This document shows positions 59,439 through 62,269 of a stretch of 62,269 nt of DNA, piece after piece; the first letter of the stretch is position 1, and the number at the start of each line of letters is the position of its first letter. The notes below the pieces were generated by a model. It was not told the DNA's origin. It did no database searches and worked only from the letters and a program-made list of their open reading frames with translations. The stretch comes from Pseudomonas grimontii (GTDB taxonomy: Bacteria > Pseudomonadota > Gammaproteobacteria > Pseudomonadales > Pseudomonadaceae), in assembly GCF_007858185.1 (NCBI RefSeq), contig NZ_VFES01000030.1:1-62269 (forward strand). Reading direction: 5' to 3'. Both the position numbers and the translations under genes were made by a program.

Positions 59439-61323
59439 ACTGCTCGCCCAGGTTGCCCAGCTGCAACAGGACAACCACAAGCTGGCACGGATCAACGCGG
59501 CGCTGATCGAGCGCATCGAGTCCGGCATGGCCCAGGGCAACAATCCTTACACCACCTTTCAGCATTCGGTGGTGCTGGCCGAGCAAGTGCGCGAACGCAC
59601 CGACGCGCTGAACCAGGCGATGGCCGAACTCAAGGCCAGCAACCACTTGCTGATCAACGCCCGGCTGCGCGCCGAAACCCTGCGCGGCGAACAGGCGGCG
59701 GCGCAAAAGGCCCAGGAAAGCGAGCGCTGGATTCGCCTGATCACCGATAACGTCCCGGCCCTGATCGGCTACCTGAATGCCGACCTGGTCTACGAGTTCA
59801 CCAATAAAGTCTATGAAGAATGGTATTGCTGGCCGCGCGGCATGATGCTCGGCCAGAGCCTGCGTGAAGTCCACAGCGAGCAGCATTGCCAGCGCCTGGA
59901 TGCCTACGTCTCCCGTGCCCTGGCCGGGGAAAGCGTGACCTTTGAATTCGCCGAGACCAACATCAATAACCAGGAGCGCTACATGCTGCGCTCCTATGTG
60001 CCGAACATGCTGGCCAGCGGCGAAGTGGTGGGGATCTTCGTACTGATCCGCGACATCACCGAACGCCGCCGTACCGCCGAAGCCCTGCACCAGGCCTATC
60101 AGCATTTGGAGCAGCGCGTGGCCCAGCGCACCTCGGAACTCACCGCGCTCAACGACCAGTTATTGCAGGAGATCGACGAGCGCCGCCGCATGGAAGCGCG
60201 CCTGCGTGAAGCCAAGCTCGAGGCCGAGCAGGCCAACCTGTCGAAAACCAAATTCCTCGCCGCCGTCAGCCATGACTTGCTGCAACCTTTGAATGCGGCG
60301 CGTCTGTTTACCAGCGCACTGCTGGAGCGTCCCAGCGAAACGTTGGTGCGCAACGTGAGCAACTCCCTGGAAGACGTGGAAAACCTGTTGGGCACCCTGG
60401 TGGATATCTCCAAGCTGGATGCCGGGGTGATCAAGGCCGACATCGCGCCGTTTGCCCTGAGTGAATTGCTCGACAACCTGGCCGCCGAGTACACCGAATT
60501 GGCCCGCAGCGAAGGCCTGGCGCTGCATTTTGTCGGCTGCTCGGCGCTGGTGCGCAGCGATATTCAGTTGCTGGCGCGGATTCTGCGCAACCTGCTGAGC
60601 AATGCGATTCGCTACACCTACAAAGGGCGCGTGGTGCTGGGCTGTCGCCGCCAGCATCAGCGTTTGTTGATCCAGGTGTGGGACAGCGGCATGGGCATCG
60701 CCGAGGAGCGTCTGGAAGAGATTTTCCAGGAGTTCAAGCGCGGCGATGTGCAGCGGCCCGACCAGGACCGTGGGCTGGGCCTGGGCCTGGCGATTGTGGA
60801 AAAGATCGCCGGGATTCTTGGGCATCGCATCAGCGTCAAATCCTGGCCGGGCAAGGGGTCGATGTTCTCGGTGGAGGTGCCGTTGAGCGCCACTGCGCCC
60901 AAGTCGTTGCCGATGCTGGCCATGAGCGAACCGATGCTCGAACGCCTGCAAGGCGCGCGGGTGTGGGTGCTGGATAACGACGCGGCGATCTGCGCAGGGA
61001 TGCGCACCTTACTGGAAGGCTGGGGCTGCCAGGTGATCACGGCATTGTCCGAGCAAGACCTGGCACGCCAGGTGGACAACTACCATGCCGAAGCGGACTT
61101 GCTGATCGCCGACTACCACCTCGACAATGACCAGAACGGCGTCGACGCCGTCGCCCGCATCAATGGACGCCGCGGCCGCGCTATCCCGGCACTGATGATC
61201 ACCGCCAACTACAGCAACGAGTTGAAGCTGCAGATCCGTGAGTTGGGGCACACCTTGATGCACAAACCGGTACGCCCGATGAAACTCAAGACCGCCATGA
61301 GCCACCTGCTCGGTCGACCCTGA
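59380..61323 (+). CDS. nahK: Hybrid sensor histidine kinase, NosP-associated
   Basis: A 647-residue cytoplasmic kinase without membrane helices. An N-terminal coiled coil (20-125) is followed by a PAS domain (ITDNVPALIGYLNADLVYEF, near 127-245), a second coiled coil (235-290), a dimerisation/phospho-acceptor domain with His298 (AVSHDLLQPLNA), an ATPase domain (LRNLLSNAIRYTYKG near 405; GLGLGLAIVEKIA near 465) and a receiver with Asp578. It matches NahK (ErcS'). The overlap with nosP suggests coupled translation. Its last 14 codons begin the 196-bp tandem array. Confidence 0.87.
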   Translation: MACISTRPSPGSPLPEAGAELLAQVAQLQQDNHKLARINAALIERIESGMAQGNNPYTTFQHSVVLAEQVRERTDALNQAMAELKASNHLLINARLRAETLRGEQAAAQKAQESERWIRLITDNVPALIGYLNADLVYEFTNKVYEEWYCWPRGMMLGQSLREVHSEQHCQRLDAYVSRALAGESVTFEFAETNINNQERYMLRSYVPNMLASGEVVGIFVLIRDITERRRTAEALHQAYQHLEQRVAQRTSELTALNDQLLQEIDERRRMEARLREAKLEAEQANLSKTKFLAAVSHDLLQPLNAARLFTSALLERPSETLVRNVSNSLEDVENLLGTLVDISKLDAGVIKADIAPFALSELLDNLAAEYTELARSEGLALHFVGCSALVRSDIQLLARILRNLLSNAIRYTYKGRVVLGCRRQHQRLLIQVWDSGMGIAEERLEEIFQEFKRGDVQRPDQDRGLGLGLAIVEKIAGILGHRISVKSWPGKGSMFSVEVPLSATAPKSLPMLAMSEPMLERLQGARVWVLDNDAAICAGMRTLLEGWGCQVITALSEQDLARQVDNYHAEADLLIADYHLDNDQNGVDAVARINGRRGRAIPALMITANYSNELKLQIRELGHTLMHKPVRPMKLKTAMSHLLGRP

Positions 61324-62269
61324 CAAAACGGAGATCCAGTGTGGGAGGGGGCTTGCCCCCGATGGCGGTGTTTCAGTCAAGAAGGTGTTGACTGGTCCAC
61401 AGCTATCGGGAGCAAGCCCCCTCCCACCTTTGGCCGGTGTTGTGTCAGGAAAATGGGTGGCACTGATGCGCCCGATGAAACTCAAGACCGCCATGAGCCA
61501 CCTGCTCGGTCGACCCTGACAAAACGGAGATCCAGTGTGGGAGGGGGCTTGCTCCCGATGGCGGTGTTTCAGTCAAGAAGGTGTTGACTGGTCCACAGCT
61601 ATCGGGAGCAAGCCCCCTCCCACCTTTGGCCGGTGTTGAGTCAGGAAAATGGGTGGCGCAGATGGGCCCGATGAAACTCAAGACCGCCATGAGCCACCTG
61701 CTCGGTCGACCCTGACAAAACGGAGATCCAGTGTGGGAGGGGGCTTGCCCCCGATGGCGGTGGTTCAGCCAAGTAGATGCCGACTGGTCCACAGCTATCG
61801 GGGGCAAGCCCCCTCCCACCTTTGACCGGTGTTGTGTCAGGAAAATGGGTGGCGCAGATGCGCCCGATGAAACTCAAGACCGCCATGAGCCACCTGCTCG
61901 GTCGACCCTGACAAAACGGAGATCCAGTGTGGGAGGGGGCTTGCTCCCGATGGCGGTGGTTCAGCCAAGTAGATGCCGACTGGTCCACAGCTATCGGGAG
62001 CAAGCCCCCTCCCACCTTTGGCCGGTGTTGAGTCAGGAAAATGGGTGGCGCAGATGGGCCCGATGAAACTCAAGACCGCCATGAGCCACCTGCTCGGTCG
62101 GCCCTGACAAAACGGAGATCCAGTGTGGGAGGGGGCTTGCTCCCGATGGCGGTGTTTCAGTCAAGAAGGTGTTGACTGGTCCACAGCTATCGGGAGCAAG
62201 CCCCCTCCCACCTTTGGCCGGTGTTGAGTCAGGAAAATGGGTGGCGCAGATGGGCCCGATGAAACTCAA
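61279..62269 (+). repeat. Exact 196-bp tandem array: nahK 3' end plus REPIN
   Basis: The marker ATGAAACTCAAGACCGCCAT occurs at 61279, 61475, 61671 and 61867 and again at 62063 and 62259 (cut by the window end), always 196 bases apart. Each unit holds the last 14 codons and stop of nahK, a 20-base spacer, a REP, a 40-55-base centre, an inverted REP (CTATCGGGAGCAAGCCCCCT type) and about 40 bases. Units differ by a few substitutions and come in two centre variants: CAGTCAAGAAGGTGTTGA (units 1, 2, 5) and CAGCCAAGTAGATGCCGA (units 3, 4). The first unit is the real gene end. Frames inside are not genes. Confidence 0.95.

Noticed and set aside
61339..62269. Several similar open frames of 78-161 residues in the tandem array
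   Set aside because: They arise because the 196-bp repeat is copied; none has an independent ribosome binding site or family features.
61279..62269. 196-bp repeats considered as CRISPR or as an attachment-site array
   Set aside because: The units have no unique spacers and contain coding sequence and a REP pair; no integrase is nearby.

Overview
This window reads as a chromosomal segment of a fluorescent Pseudomonas, most likely of the P. fluorescens group. The pointers are GC-rich coding sequence with short operons, many GTGGGAGGGGGCTTGC-type REP palindromes between genes, a pyoverdine locus (pvdA, an FpvI-type sigma factor, pvdRT-opmQ), a bkd branched-chain keto-acid dehydrogenase operon with divergent bkdR, and a nosP-nahK pair. 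I see no tRNA, rRNA, CRISPR array, transposase or prophage. The species call is inference; no alignment was run.

Layout. 1-545: gene-free, hairpin-rich repeat DNA. 546-2011: fetA-fetB-like metal exporter. 2101-3941: polyol/idonate-type dehydrogenase pair, divergent from a LysR gene (4077). 5055-8522: GST, two one-base-overlapping LysR genes and an FMN-binding oxidase-like gene. 8680-10141: an orphan low-GC gene, a DUF6124-like gene and non-coding DNA with a strong minus-strand terminator. 10142-14168: two ArnT-type glycosyltransferases and a PmrG/Ais-like phosphatase. 14443-18624: an AttEFGH-like ABC system. 18762-20095: a candidate membrane-active toxin with a small membrane protein (possible effector/immunity pair). 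20124-21724: a LexA-type box and a secreted PPC-domain protein. 21784-24508: SMP-30/strictosidine-synthase-like lactonase, fatty acid hydroxylase, LysR.

24728-32907 is a catabolic block: GntR regulator, Liv-type ABC transporter (binding protein, two permeases, two ATPases), carbamoylase-type M20 hydrolase and amidase. Together they suggest uptake and stepwise hydrolysis of an amide or ureide as a nitrogen source. 33015-40614 is the siderophore block: a degenerate alpha/beta hydrolase, then opmQ, pvdT, pvdR, an FpvI-type sigma gene and pvdA. TAAAT-N16-CGT (PvdS-type) boxes lie in front of both pvdR and pvdA; the anti-sigma gene fpvR, expected between fpvI and pvdR, is absent.

40704-42785 holds a LexA-type box directly in front of a radical-SAM gene and its TIGR03915-type partner, a putative SOS-controlled DNA repair/modification pair. 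42923-45744: Lrp regulator, ornithine cyclodeaminase, double-GNAT protein. 46135-52857: ilvE, then lpdV-bkdB-bkdA2-bkdA1 and divergent bkdR, i.e. branched-chain amino acid transamination and oxidation. 53033-54658: chemoreceptor. 54716-58112: persulfide dioxygenase divergent from bigR/sqrR-like repressor, sulfide:quinone reductase and TauE exporter, a sulfide detoxification module with a palindromic operator. 58293-61323: nosP-nahK. From 61279 to the window end there is an exact 196-bp tandem repeat in which the last 14 codons of nahK plus a REP pair are copied five times, with a sixth copy running off the window.
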